From assembly GCA_021811185.1 (NCBI GenBank), contig JAJZPL010000029.1, forward strand, positions 1 to 34,871: DNA of 34,871 nt. The letters are read 5' to 3'. The notes beneath the pieces are model-generated. The model ran no database searches, had not been told where the DNA came from, and saw only the letters and a program-made list of their open reading frames with translations. Both the position numbers and the translations under genes were made by a program. The stretch comes from a bacterium. Lineage in GTDB: Bacteria; Elusimicrobiota; Elusimicrobia; Elusimicrobiales; UBA9959. Below, piece after piece: positions 7,890 through 15,004 of the stretch. Positions within the stretch are counted from its first letter, which is position 1. Every line of letters begins with the position of its first letter.

Positions 7890-7916
7890 TTGTCGGCTGC
7901 GCGATTATTATATAAT
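7890..7916 (+). promoter_or_regulatory. Possible promoter of the lipoprotein-nuclease-kinase group
   Basis: A perfect TATAAT (7911-7916) is preceded by TTGTCG (7890-7895) at a short 15-base spacing. If used, transcription would start only a few bases before the ATG at 7926, giving a nearly leaderless mRNA. AGGG at 7917-7920 could alternatively be a ribosome site on a longer transcript. Confidence 0.4.
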
Positions 7917-7925
7917 AGGGCAAGC

Positions 7926-8735
7926 ATGGCTTATAAAGGGGCGGTATTTCCTGTTTTTGCGGCGCTGCTGGCGGCGGGCGGCTGCGCGCCCCGCTACGAC
8001 GACGCCGTGGTGCTGGAGCGGCAGGGGCAGCTGCTTAAGGCCGCGCAAAAGTACGCCGCCTTCGCCCGGGCCGAGCCGCAGGCTCCCGAAGCGCCCAAGG
8101 CGCTTATGGCCGCCGCCGAGCTCTATTCGCTCAAATTGGGGCTCTGCGCCGAGTCCAAGCCGCTGCTCGAGGACCTGGCCAGGAATTACCGCGAGTTCAA
8201 AATGCCCCCCGACGTGTTCCGCCAGATCTTCATCTGCCCCGATTATTTCCCGGTGGGCCCGGGCCTTAAGTGGGTTTACGGCGATACCGAGACCCTCGGC
8301 AGGAACGCCAGGCAGGTGACCGAGGTGGCGGACCATACCGCGCGCGGGGCCGTGCTGAGCGTGGCTTTTTACGCCGGCAAAACCCTGGTGAACAAGCAGA
8401 AGCTGCTTTTCCGCTTTGACGGCCTGGATTTTGTGGAGCGCCAGGAGGGCAAGGATACCGTGCTGTTCCGCTACCCGCTCGACGCCGGCAAAACCTGGGA
8501 TACCGTAGGGCCCGAAGGCCGCCTGCAGTTCAAGGTGGAGCAGGCCGGCGTAAGGGTGAAGGTAAAAGCCGGGGAGTTCGAGGGCTGCGTCAAGATCCGC
8601 CGCCGCGTGGCGGGCCAGCCCTCCTGGGTTTACGAATATTACGCCCCGTGGACGGGCCGGGTGCTTACCTCGGTGGCGGGCAAGGGCTACGAGAACCGCA
8701 TAATGGAACTGATCTCCTATGAAGAAAAAAAATAA
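7926..8735 (+). CDS. Lipoprotein with helical N-terminal repeat region, function unknown
   Basis: 269 residues from the ATG at 7926. Residues 1-20 form a lipoprotein-type signal with C20 after LLAAGG; the -3 position is Ala, so the lipobox is not ideal. Residues about 25-100 look like TPR-type helices (RQGQLLKAAQKYAAFARAEPQAPEAPKALM in two pieces), as in outer-membrane-associated assembly lipoproteins. Residues about 110-269 are predicted beta-rich (WVYGDTETLG, LLFRFDGLDFVERQ, VRVKVKAGEFEGCVKIRRR), like a domain seen in hypothetical bacterial proteins. The last 17 bases overlap the start of the nuclease gene, so the two are translationally coupled. I do not recognise a specific function. Confidence 0.75.
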   Translation: MAYKGAVFPVFAALLAAGGCAPRYDDAVVLERQGQLLKAAQKYAAFARAEPQAPEAPKALMAAAELYSLKLGLCAESKPLLEDLARNYREFKMPPDVFRQIFICPDYFPVGPGLKWVYGDTETLGRNARQVTEVADHTARGAVLSVAFYAGKTLVNKQKLLFRFDGLDFVERQEGKDTVLFRYPLDAGKTWDTVGPEGRLQFKVEQAGVRVKVKAGEFEGCVKIRRRVAGQPSWVYEYYAPWTGRVLTSVAGKGYENRIMELISYEEKK

Positions 8736-9984
8736 CGAACCCGCGCCCGGCGCCGTGCCCGGCCTTTTCGGGGACATCGTGCCCCCCGCTCCGAAAGCGG
8801 ACGGCCTGCTGGCTTTCTCCTATTCCAAGATGTCCCTGTACGAGGAGTGCCCGCTCAAGTACAAGTTCAAGTACATCGACAAGATCAAGGAAGAGCCCAA
8901 GTTCTACTTCGCCTTCGGCTCGGCCATTCACGCCGCGCTGGAGTTCATGTACGCCGTAAAAGCCCCCCCTTTCCCTACCGTAGAAGAAGTCTGCGAAGAG
9001 TTCAAGCGCGAGTGGGGCCTTAAATCCTATTTGGAGAAAGGTTACCGCACCCAGCAGAAGTCCGACGACGACTACCTGAAGGGCGTGGCCATGCTGAAAG
9101 CCTACTACGAGCATAACCGCGCGCGCCTGGCGCCGCCTTTCCTGGTGGAGTATTCCACCGACGTGGAAGTGGACGGGCTGAAAGTGCGCATCATAGCCGA
9201 CAAGATCGAGTACAAGGGCGGCGGCCTGGTGGAGCTGATCGACTACAAAACGGGCAAGGACGTTAAGCGCCAGCCCTCCCAGCTTTACATGTACCAGAAG
9301 ATAGCCGAGATAGACCCCCGGCTTAAAGAGAAGATCGCCGAGACCTACGGCCACAAGGTGGCCGACGTGCGCGTGAGCGGCATGCTGTACTACCACGTGC
9401 CCACAAACAAGGAATATTTCTTCGACCGCGCCGACGACAAGGAGATAGGCGGGTTCTGGGAAAGGGTGCTGGGCGTGGCGGACGCCATCCGCGGGCTCAA
9501 GTTCGACCCCACCCCCAGCGAGCGCGGCTGCGCCTGGTGCGACTACAAGAGCCTGTGCCCCCATTTCTTCGGCAATAACCCGCCCCCCGCCGAGCATAAG
9601 CTCACGTCGGCGGAGAACATAGAGGCGCTGGTGGACCGCTACGGCCGCCTGCAGGAACGCATGGACGAGCTGCAAGCGCAGCTGGCGGAGGTGGGCGAGA
9701 GCATCGGCCGCGCCTCGCGCGACGGCGGGGAGTTCGCCGGCTCGCAGTACACGGCCCGCGTCAAGAAGGGTTCCAAATGGGAGTTCAAGGACCGCGAGGC
9801 CGTTATAAATATTTTGAACCAGTTCGAGCTTTACCACAAGGCGCTCACGCTAACGCTGACCGGCATTACCAACGTGCTGGAAAGCGACGCCCTCCCCGAG
9901 GAAGCCCGCAAGAAGCTCCTCGAGCAGGCCGTTAAGAAGACGGCTTTCGATATCAAGATAGTCAAGAAGGCCGGGCTGATATAG
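8719..9984 (+). CDS. PD-(D/E)XK nuclease of the RecB/Cas4/AddB type with predicted Fe-S cluster
   Basis: 421 residues. The nuclease motifs are in order: H71 in FGSAIHAALEF, D161 in IADKIEY, and D175-Y-K177 in LIDYKTGK, followed by a QLYMYQK helix. Four cysteines, C44 (YEECPLKY) and C271/C274/C280 (GCAWCDYKSLC), match the split C...CxxCx5C iron-sulfur pattern of AddB and Cas4 nucleases. A helical, probably coiled-coil tail (about 295-345, VDRYGRLQERMDELQAQL) and a charged C-terminal domain follow. Such proteins cut DNA ends in repair or process DNA. There are no cas genes in the window. It overlaps the lipoprotein gene by 17 bases and is followed by the kinase after 11 bases. Nuclease family assignment is firm; biological role is open. 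Confidence 0.85.
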   Translation: MKKKNNEPAPGAVPGLFGDIVPPAPKADGLLAFSYSKMSLYEECPLKYKFKYIDKIKEEPKFYFAFGSAIHAALEFMYAVKAPPFPTVEEVCEEFKREWGLKSYLEKGYRTQQKSDDDYLKGVAMLKAYYEHNRARLAPPFLVEYSTDVEVDGLKVRIIADKIEYKGGGLVELIDYKTGKDVKRQPSQLYMYQKIAEIDPRLKEKIAETYGHKVADVRVSGMLYYHVPTNKEYFFDRADDKEIGGFWERVLGVADAIRGLKFDPTPSERGCAWCDYKSLCPHFFGNNPPPAEHKLTSAENIEALVDRYGRLQERMDELQAQLAEVGESIGRASRDGGEFAGSQYTARVKKGSKWEFKDREAVINILNQFELYHKALTLTLTGITNVLESDALPEEARKKLLEQAVKKTAFDIKIVKKAGLI

Positions 9985-9995
9985 GGAACGGGATT

Positions 9996-11492
9996 ATGCC
10001 GGAAAAATTCATTATAGTCCTGGACCAGGGGAGCTCGAGCTCCCGGGCGCTTGCCTTCGACCTTGAAGGCAATATCCGTTATAAGGCCCAGCGTAAGCTG
10101 GAGGCCTCCTATCCCTTGCCCGGCCGCGCCGAGTACGACGCCGAGAAGCTTTACGCCTCGCAGGCCGAAAGCCTGGCCGAGCTGATGGGGAAGCTGCCGC
10201 CCGACGCCGAGCCCGTGGCGCTCTCCATAGCCGCGCAGCGCTCCACCGTGGTGCTGTGGGACAAGAACACCGGCGTCCCGCTGGCCCCTGCCTTAAGCTG
10301 GCAGGACGGCCGCGCGCTGGACCTGCTCGCCAAGATCCCCCTTTCCAACACCCGCATCCACGAACTCACCGGCCTTTATAAAACCCCTTACTACAGCGCC
10401 TCCAAAATAGCCTGGGCGCTGGAGAATTTTCCCGAAGTAAAAGCCGCGGCCGGAGAGAAACGCCTGCTGATAGCCCCGGTGGCCACGTACGTCGTCTGGC
10501 GGCTCTCCGGCGGCAAAAGCTTCGTGACAGACCCTTCACAGGCGCAGCGCACGCTGCTGTTCAACCTGCGCCGCCTTAAGTGGGAGCCCGAACTGCTGGC
10601 CGCCTTCGGCCTTACGCCCGACCTGCTGCCAGAGATAAAGCCCAGCGTGGGCCGCCTCTGCCACGTGGAGGTTGCCGGCCGCCGCCTGCCCGTTACCGCC
10701 ATGCTGGGCGACCAGCAGGCCGCCATGCTGGGCCTGGGGCTGGAAGCGCCCAACTCCGCCGCCCTTAACTACGGCACCGGGGCTTTCCTGCTGGTGAACA
10801 CCGGCCGCAAGCCCGTAAAGATCCGCGGCCTGCTGAATTCCTTCGGCTGGCAGGAAGGGAAAGGCAAGAAGAACATCTGCTATTTTACCGAGAGCACGGT
10901 CAACTCCGCCGGCACGGCCCTGGAATGGCTGCGCCAGAAGTTCGGCATCTTCGAGGACATCTCCGAAGTGGACGGCATGTGCCGCAGGTCGAAGAACCGC
11001 ATGTACGCCCTGCCCGCCATTGGCGGCCTGGGCGCGCCTTACTGGGATTTCAACGCCTTCACCTCCTTTACCGGCTTTACTCCGCATACCGATAAGTACG
11101 ACGTGGTGCGCGGCGTGACCGAGGGCATAGCCTACATGGTGGCGGACGCCTTCGACCTGGTGAAGAAGAAGGGCTTCAAGATCGAGGAGCTCAAGGTCTC
11201 GGGCGGGCTTTCGAAGATAGACTGGCTGCTGCAGTTCCAGGCTGACGTTACCGGCGCGCGCCTTGTGGCGCTGGAGGAGAGCGAAGCTACCGCCATGGGC
11301 GCGGGGCTGGCCGCCGCGCGCGGCCTGGGGCTTTCCCCCCAGTGGCCGGCCAAGGTCTCCAGCCGCGTGTTCCAGCCCGCCATCGGCGAGGAAGAGCGGC
11401 AGAGCCTGCTGAAGGGCTGGCGGCTGTTCGTTAAGAATACCCGCCGCAGCAGCCGTGAATTCCGCAGGCTGGGCGTGCTGCCGCACGGCTGA
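9996..11492 (+). CDS. glpK: FGGY-family carbohydrate kinase, glycerol kinase-like
   Basis: 498 residues, the full length of glycerol kinases. Visible motifs: DQGSSSSRA (N-terminal phosphate-binding loop), WQDGRA, TPYYSASK, D239 in LGDQQAAMLG (catalytic Asp), NYGTGAFLL, GLGAPYWD and VSGGLSK. Alignment from memory with E. coli GlpK pairs R82 with the glycerol-binding Arg83 and D239 with Asp245. However, S83 stands where GlpK has Glu84 (motif QRS instead of QRE), so substrate preference may differ from glycerol. The enzyme phosphorylates a polyol or sugar with ATP in the cytoplasm. There is no glpF or glpD nearby. It sits at the end of the lipoprotein-nuclease-kinase run and is closed by a strong terminator. 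Confidence 0.75.
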   Translation: MPEKFIIVLDQGSSSSRALAFDLEGNIRYKAQRKLEASYPLPGRAEYDAEKLYASQAESLAELMGKLPPDAEPVALSIAAQRSTVVLWDKNTGVPLAPALSWQDGRALDLLAKIPLSNTRIHELTGLYKTPYYSASKIAWALENFPEVKAAAGEKRLLIAPVATYVVWRLSGGKSFVTDPSQAQRTLLFNLRRLKWEPELLAAFGLTPDLLPEIKPSVGRLCHVEVAGRRLPVTAMLGDQQAAMLGLGLEAPNSAALNYGTGAFLLVNTGRKPVKIRGLLNSFGWQEGKGKKNICYFTESTVNSAGTALEWLRQKFGIFEDISEVDGMCRRSKNRMYALPAIGGLGAPYWDFNAFTSFTGFTPHTDKYDVVRGVTEGIAYMVADAFDLVKKKGFKIEELKVSGGLSKIDWLLQFQADVTGARLVALEESEATAMGAGLAAARGLGLSPQWPAKVSSRVFQPAIGEEERQSLLKGWRLFVKNTRRSSREFRRLGVLPHG

Positions 11493-11507
11493 GCGGGCCG
11501 CGCTGAA

Positions 11508-11545
11508 AAATAAAGAGGCCGGGTTCCAGCCCGGCCTCTTTATTT
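11508..11545. terminator. Strong bidirectional intrinsic terminator
   Basis: A perfect 16-bp stem (11508-11523 with 11530-11545) with a 6-base loop, GC-rich near the loop and A/T-rich at the base, gives U-runs on both strands. It separates the convergent kinase (plus) and thioredoxin reductase (minus). Confidence 0.95.
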
Positions 11546-11556
11546 TGTACGTCGTG

Positions 11557-12495
11557 TTATTTTTTCAGGGTTTCCAGGTACTGGATGGCTTCCATGGCGG
11601 CTTTGCAGCCGGAGCCGGCCGCTACGATGGCCTGTTTGTAGTGCGTGTCCATCACGTCGCCCGCGGCGAAGACGCCGTAAACGGAGGTGGCCATCCTTTC
11701 GTTGGTCACTATATAGCCGGTGTCGTCCAGGTTGAGCTTTCCCTTGAACACTTCCGTGGAAGGATTGTGGCCTATGGCTATGAACACGCCGGGGAGGTCC
11801 AGGCGGCGGGCCTTGCCGGTCTTTACGTCGCGCAGGTTCACGCCGTCCACATGTGTGCCGCCGGTCACTTCTTCCAGCACGTGGTTATAGATTATTTCCA
11901 CTTTGGGGTTGGCCCTCAGTTTCTCCTGCAGGCGGAAGTTGGAGCGCAGCGCTTCCCGGCGGTGCACCAGGTACACCTTGGACGCGAACTTGGTAAGGAA
12001 CAGCGCGTCTTCGGCGGCGGAATCTCCCCCGCCGATCACGCAGATCTCCTTGCCGCGGTAGAAGAAGCCGTCGCAGGTGGCGCAGCCGGACACGCCCTTG
12101 CCTATGAACTTCTGCTCGGAGGGCAGGCCCAGCCACCTGGCCTGCGCGCCGGTGGCCACTATCACGGAATGGGCGGTGCAGACCCTGCCGCCGTCGGACG
12201 TGAGCGTGAAGGGGCGCGGTCCGAAATCCACGGCCTTTATCTCTTCGCTGAAGATCACGGTGCCCAGGCGGGTGGCCTGCTTGATCATCTTCATCATCAG
12301 GTCGGCGCCGGGGACGGGCTCCGGAAAGCCCGGGAAATTCTCTATCTCCATGGTCTGCAGCAGCTGCCCGCCGGGCGCCACGCCGCCGAACACGGCGGTG
12401 GTGGCCCCGCCGCGGGCCCCGTAGATGCCCGCGGTAAGCGCGGCCGGCCCGGAGCCTATTATGACGATATCGAAATGCTTGGGGGTTTCAGCCAT
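11557..12495 (-). CDS. trxB: Thioredoxin reductase (NADPH)
   Basis: 312 residues from the ATG at 12495, one base after the queD stop; a longer open frame upstream overlaps queD and has no TrxB features. FAD-binding GSGPAALTAGIY (14-25), redox-active CATC (C138, C141), NADPH-binding GGGDSAAEDA and the C-terminal GVFAAGDV motif are all present. It transfers electrons from NADPH via FAD to thioredoxin in the cytoplasm. It is the last gene of the minus-strand cluster that begins with the asmA-like gene. No thioredoxin gene is present in the window. Confidence 0.95.
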   Translation of the reverse strand: MAETPKHFDIVIIGSGPAALTAGIYGARGGATTAVFGGVAPGGQLLQTMEIENFPGFPEPVPGADLMMKMIKQATRLGTVIFSEEIKAVDFGPRPFTLTSDGGRVCTAHSVIVATGAQARWLGLPSEQKFIGKGVSGCATCDGFFYRGKEICVIGGGDSAAEDALFLTKFASKVYLVHRREALRSNFRLQEKLRANPKVEIIYNHVLEEVTGGTHVDGVNLRDVKTGKARRLDLPGVFIAIGHNPSTEVFKGKLNLDDTGYIVTNERMATSVYGVFAAGDVMDTHYKQAIVAAGSGCKAAMEAIQYLETLKK

Positions 12496-12496
12496 A

Positions 12497-12910
12497 TTAT
12501 TTTCCGCCTTTTTTATACGAGGCCATGGACGTGGGGGTTTCCCAGAAGGCCACTTCATGGACCGGGAGCTTAAGCTCTTTGGTGAAGCGCTCGAAGAGCA
12601 GCCGGGCGAAGGTTTCCGCCGTGGGGTTCTGCGGCGCGGCGAAGCAGGCCTGGCCATGCGCCCTGAGCAGCGGCAGCAGCGGGTCGGCCTTGTCGAGGAT
12701 GACCTTGTGGTCGAAGTTCTCGTCCAGCCAGGCTTTGACCTTGCGCCCGAGCTCGGTGAAATCCATCACCATCTTTTCTTTATTCAGCTTGCCGGCGGCG
12801 AGGGTGACCTCGACAACGCCGTTGTGGCCGTGCAGGTTCTCGCATTTGCCTTTGTAGTTCAGCAGGCGGTGCCCGTAGGCCACGTGGAAGGTTTTTTTTA
12901 CTTTATGCAT
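12497..12910 (-). CDS. queD: 6-carboxy-5,6,7,8-tetrahydropterin synthase family
   Basis: 137 residues with the zinc-binding histidines H14, H27 and H29 and the catalytic C23 in CENLHGHN, followed by VMDFTELG and a C-terminal AFWETPTSMASY segment, all hallmarks of QueD/PTPS proteins. QueD converts dihydroneopterin triphosphate to carboxy-tetrahydropterin in queuosine/7-deazaguanine synthesis. queC, queE and queF are not in this window. Its start overlaps the end of maf by 8 bases, and trxB begins one base after its stop, showing coupled translation. Confidence 0.92.
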   Translation of the reverse strand: MHKVKKTFHVAYGHRLLNYKGKCENLHGHNGVVEVTLAAGKLNKEKMVMDFTELGRKVKAWLDENFDHKVILDKADPLLPLLRAHGQACFAAPQNPTAETFARLLFERFTKELKLPVHEVAFWETPTSMASYKKGGK

Positions 12911-13460
12911 GGACTTTTGCCTTTTTCATGAACTTGCGGACCAGGTTCATCGACAGCCCTACGATGGTGTCGAAGCGGCCCTCGATCTTCTCTATGAATT
13001 CGTCGTCCTTGTCCTGCACGGCGTAGGCGCCGGCTTTGTCGTGGTGCTTGCCGGACAGGGCCTTGAGTTCGGCTTCGGACAGGCGGCGCGCCTTGCAGCG
13101 TGAAACCTCGGCGCCGGCAAGGAAAATGTCCTTTTCCAGCCAGATCAGGGCCACGCCTGTGTGCACGGCCTGCCACCCGCCGTTCTGCAGGCGGAGCAGG
13201 CGCAGCGCGTCCTTATGGTTACTGGGCTTGCCCAGCACCTCGCCCTTGCAGTAAACCAGCGTGTCCGAGCCCAGCACCGGCGAGCCCGGGTGCTTGAGCG
13301 CTACCGAGAGCGCTTTCTTGTAAGCGAGTTCCCGCACTATCAGCGCCGGGCGCTTGTACGAGGAGGTCTCGTCGATACGGCTGGGGACGACCCTGTACTT
13401 TATGCCGGCCGCCTTAAGCAGTTCTTTGCGCCTGGGCGATTTTGAGGCGAGGATGAGCAT
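12903..13460 (-). CDS. maf: Maf-family nucleoside triphosphate pyrophosphatase
   Basis: 185 residues with the Maf signature LASKSPRRKELL at the N-terminus, SRIDE, GSDTLV with the catalytic-region Asp, LGKPSN and a C-terminal VGLSM segment. Maf proteins hydrolyse dTTP/UTP or modified nucleotides and were first linked to septum formation. The usual QGxGA loop is replaced by QDKDDE, a charged variant. Its ATG overlaps the stop of the DUF4321 gene by one base, an arrangement pointing to coupled translation. Confidence 0.92.
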   Translation of the reverse strand: MLILASKSPRRKELLKAAGIKYRVVPSRIDETSSYKRPALIVRELAYKKALSVALKHPGSPVLGSDTLVYCKGEVLGKPSNHKDALRLLRLQNGGWQAVHTGVALIWLEKDIFLAGAEVSRCKARRLSEAELKALSGKHHDKAGAYAVQDKDDEFIEKIEGRFDTIVGLSMNLVRKFMKKAKVHA

Positions 13461-13720
13461 TATTTCACTATCTGCTTGTAGACCAGGGCGGAAAGGAAGA
13501 TGCCGAGGATGCTGGAGATGTTGAACTTGAACATCAGCCCGGCGGTGAACTCCACCAGGTTCAGGTCCACCGTGGTGGGCTGCAGCCCGGTGTTGATGCC
13601 GGTGTTCAGCAGCGCGTTGATCTGCCCGGCGGGGAACCAGAGGTTGAAGAGCTTGCCGATGAACAGCCCCAGCAGCGACCCCACCACTACTACGACCACG
13701 ACGTTAAGCACGTTTTTCAT
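13460..13720 (-). CDS. DUF4321 small membrane protein
   Basis: 86 residues with two hydrophobic segments (about 4-22, VLNVVVVVVVGSLLGLFIG, and about 58-82, including SSILGIFLSALVY) and a polar middle with GINTGLQPTTVDLNLVEFT. This is the DUF4321 pattern. The gene overlaps cutA upstream by 4 bases and maf downstream by 1 base. Function is unknown; a membrane partner of the Maf or division machinery would be a guess from context. Confidence 0.82.
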   Translation of the reverse strand: MKNVLNVVVVVVVGSLLGLFIGKLFNLWFPAGQINALLNTGINTGLQPTTVDLNLVEFTAGLMFKFNISSILGIFLSALVYKQIVK

Positions 13721-14076
13721 ATTTTTTCACCGGAGTCTTTGGGAATGTTGGTGGTAAAGAGGGTGTTGGCGCCCAGCCAGTCCAGGTATTCCCTGGGGGC
13801 GGCGGCGATATCGAAGAAGATGGTTTCGGGCACGCTGTAGGGGTGGTGCTGCTTCACGAACTGCATGATGTCCTCGCGCAGCGCGGTGCGCGTCTTGATG
13901 AGCAGCAGGAACTCGGAGGACTTTTCTATGCGGTCCTTCCACCAGTAGGAGGATTCCACGCCGGGAACGCAGGAGACGCAGGCGGCCAGCTTCTCTGTGA
14001 GCAGGCCGGAGGCTATCTCGTCGGCGGTCTTCTTGTCCCCGCAGGTGACCAAACAGATGTCGTATTGCGTGTTCAT
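13717..14076 (-). CDS. cutA: Divalent cation tolerance protein CutA
   Basis: 119 residues, matching the small trimeric CutA1 family: VTCGDKKTADEIASGLL at the start, KLAACVSCVPGVESSYWWKDRIE, EFLLLIKTR, and the C-terminal YSVPETIFFDI..APREYLDWL segment. CutA was linked to copper tolerance and binds divalent metals; its precise role is unsettled. No Shine-Dalgarno is obvious before the ATG. It sits in the minus-strand cluster between a lipoprotein gene and DUF4321. Confidence 0.93.
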   Translation of the reverse strand: MNTQYDICLVTCGDKKTADEIASGLLTEKLAACVSCVPGVESSYWWKDRIEKSSEFLLLIKTRTALREDIMQFVKQHHPYSVPETIFFDIAAAPREYLDWLGANTLFTTNIPKDSGEKI

Positions 14077-14094
14077 ATGGTCAATAATATCAAA

Positions 14095-14985
14095 TTATTC
14101 CGGCAGGCCGCAGTCGGAGAATTCCTCGCGGGCGGCGTCTATGGCGCCCTGGTGTTCCCCCCGCCAGGCGGCGTCCAGCTTTAGCTCGCGGGAGTAGGCT
14201 TTCTCGAAGTTGGAGAACAGGTCGCTCTGGCGGTCGTAGAAGGTGCGCTGGTAGCGGTACACGTCGTAGGTCGGCAGGCCGCGGAGCACCGCGTCGTTCC
14301 TCATGGCCTCGTTATAGGGCATGGAGCCTTTTTTCACGCGCTGCAGGTCCCGGTCGTACATCAGCTGGTAGAAATTCTCGTCGTTGATGGCCTGCCTGGT
14401 CTTTTCCAGCCACACGCGCTGGTTCTCCAGCGTTTCCAGCGGGCGCTGGCAGTCCGTATCCGGGGTCAGGACCTCTTTGCGGGCCTGGGCCATGGCGTAG
14501 CGGGAGCTTTCCAGCACGTAGGCGCAGAAGTCGTTCTTTATCCCGGCGGCGCTTTTGGCCTCGCCGGAGAAATCCGCGTTCGCCAGGTTTATCTCCAGCG
14601 CCACGCGGGCCTGGTACAGCGCGGCCAGTTCTTCCTCTTCGGAGATGATCTCCTCCAGGCCGGTTTCGGCGCGCAGGCGGTAGATGAAGGCGGCGCGGGC
14701 TATGGCCAGCGCCAGCACCCTGTCGGAGCCGCGGAAAGCCGGCGGCAGCAGGATCTCATTGCTCTTGAACGCGTACTTCGCGCAGAGCCCGGCGGTGTTG
14801 GAATATTCGAAGCGGACCGGGTTCTTGTACAGGAACTTTACCAGCGGCCGGCCCTGCGGCACGGAGCCCAGGATATCCAGCGCGCGCTCGATGGACGGCT
14901 CGCTGGTGAGGCGCACTTCGGGGCGGCGGCCCGCGCAGGCGGCCAGCAGCAGGAACGGCGTTAACAACAGCAGGCGTTTTATCAT
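14095..14985 (-). CDS. Lipoprotein, function unknown
   Basis: 296 residues beginning with a good lipoprotein signal, LLLAAC, with the lipidated cysteine at C17. The mature part is mostly helical and charged with Tyr/Arg-rich stretches (YDVYRYQRTFYDRQSDLF) and several Cys (two within about 20 residues near 140-180). A stretch LVKFLYKNPVRFEYSN...CAKYAF near residues 48-70 may form a small beta unit. I recognise no family. It follows the asmA-like gene by 19 bases and precedes cutA by 18, so it is part of the cluster; its product is probably attached to the outer or inner membrane. Confidence 0.7.
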   Translation of the reverse strand: MIKRLLLLTPFLLLAACAGRRPEVRLTSEPSIERALDILGSVPQGRPLVKFLYKNPVRFEYSNTAGLCAKYAFKSNEILLPPAFRGSDRVLALAIARAAFIYRLRAETGLEEIISEEEELAALYQARVALEINLANADFSGEAKSAAGIKNDFCAYVLESSRYAMAQARKEVLTPDTDCQRPLETLENQRVWLEKTRQAINDENFYQLMYDRDLQRVKKGSMPYNEAMRNDAVLRGLPTYDVYRYQRTFYDRQSDLFSNFEKAYSRELKLDAAWRGEHQGAIDAAREEFSDCGLPE

Positions 14986-15004
14986 CGGGGTGTTTTGCCT
15001 GCGG

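Noticed and set aside
7847..7927. Extension of rlmN to an upstream start
   Set aside because: The added 27 residues have no RlmN-like features, would cross the divergent promoter region, and the inner ATG has a good ribosome site.
8719..9984. CRISPR-associated Cas4
   Set aside because: The cysteine and nuclease pattern fits, but there is no CRISPR array or other cas gene, and the protein is about twice the length of Cas4.
12496..12657. Extension of trxB upstream
   Set aside because: The added part overlaps queD in another frame and is Ser/Pro/Arg-rich; the start just after the queD stop matches TrxB N-termini.
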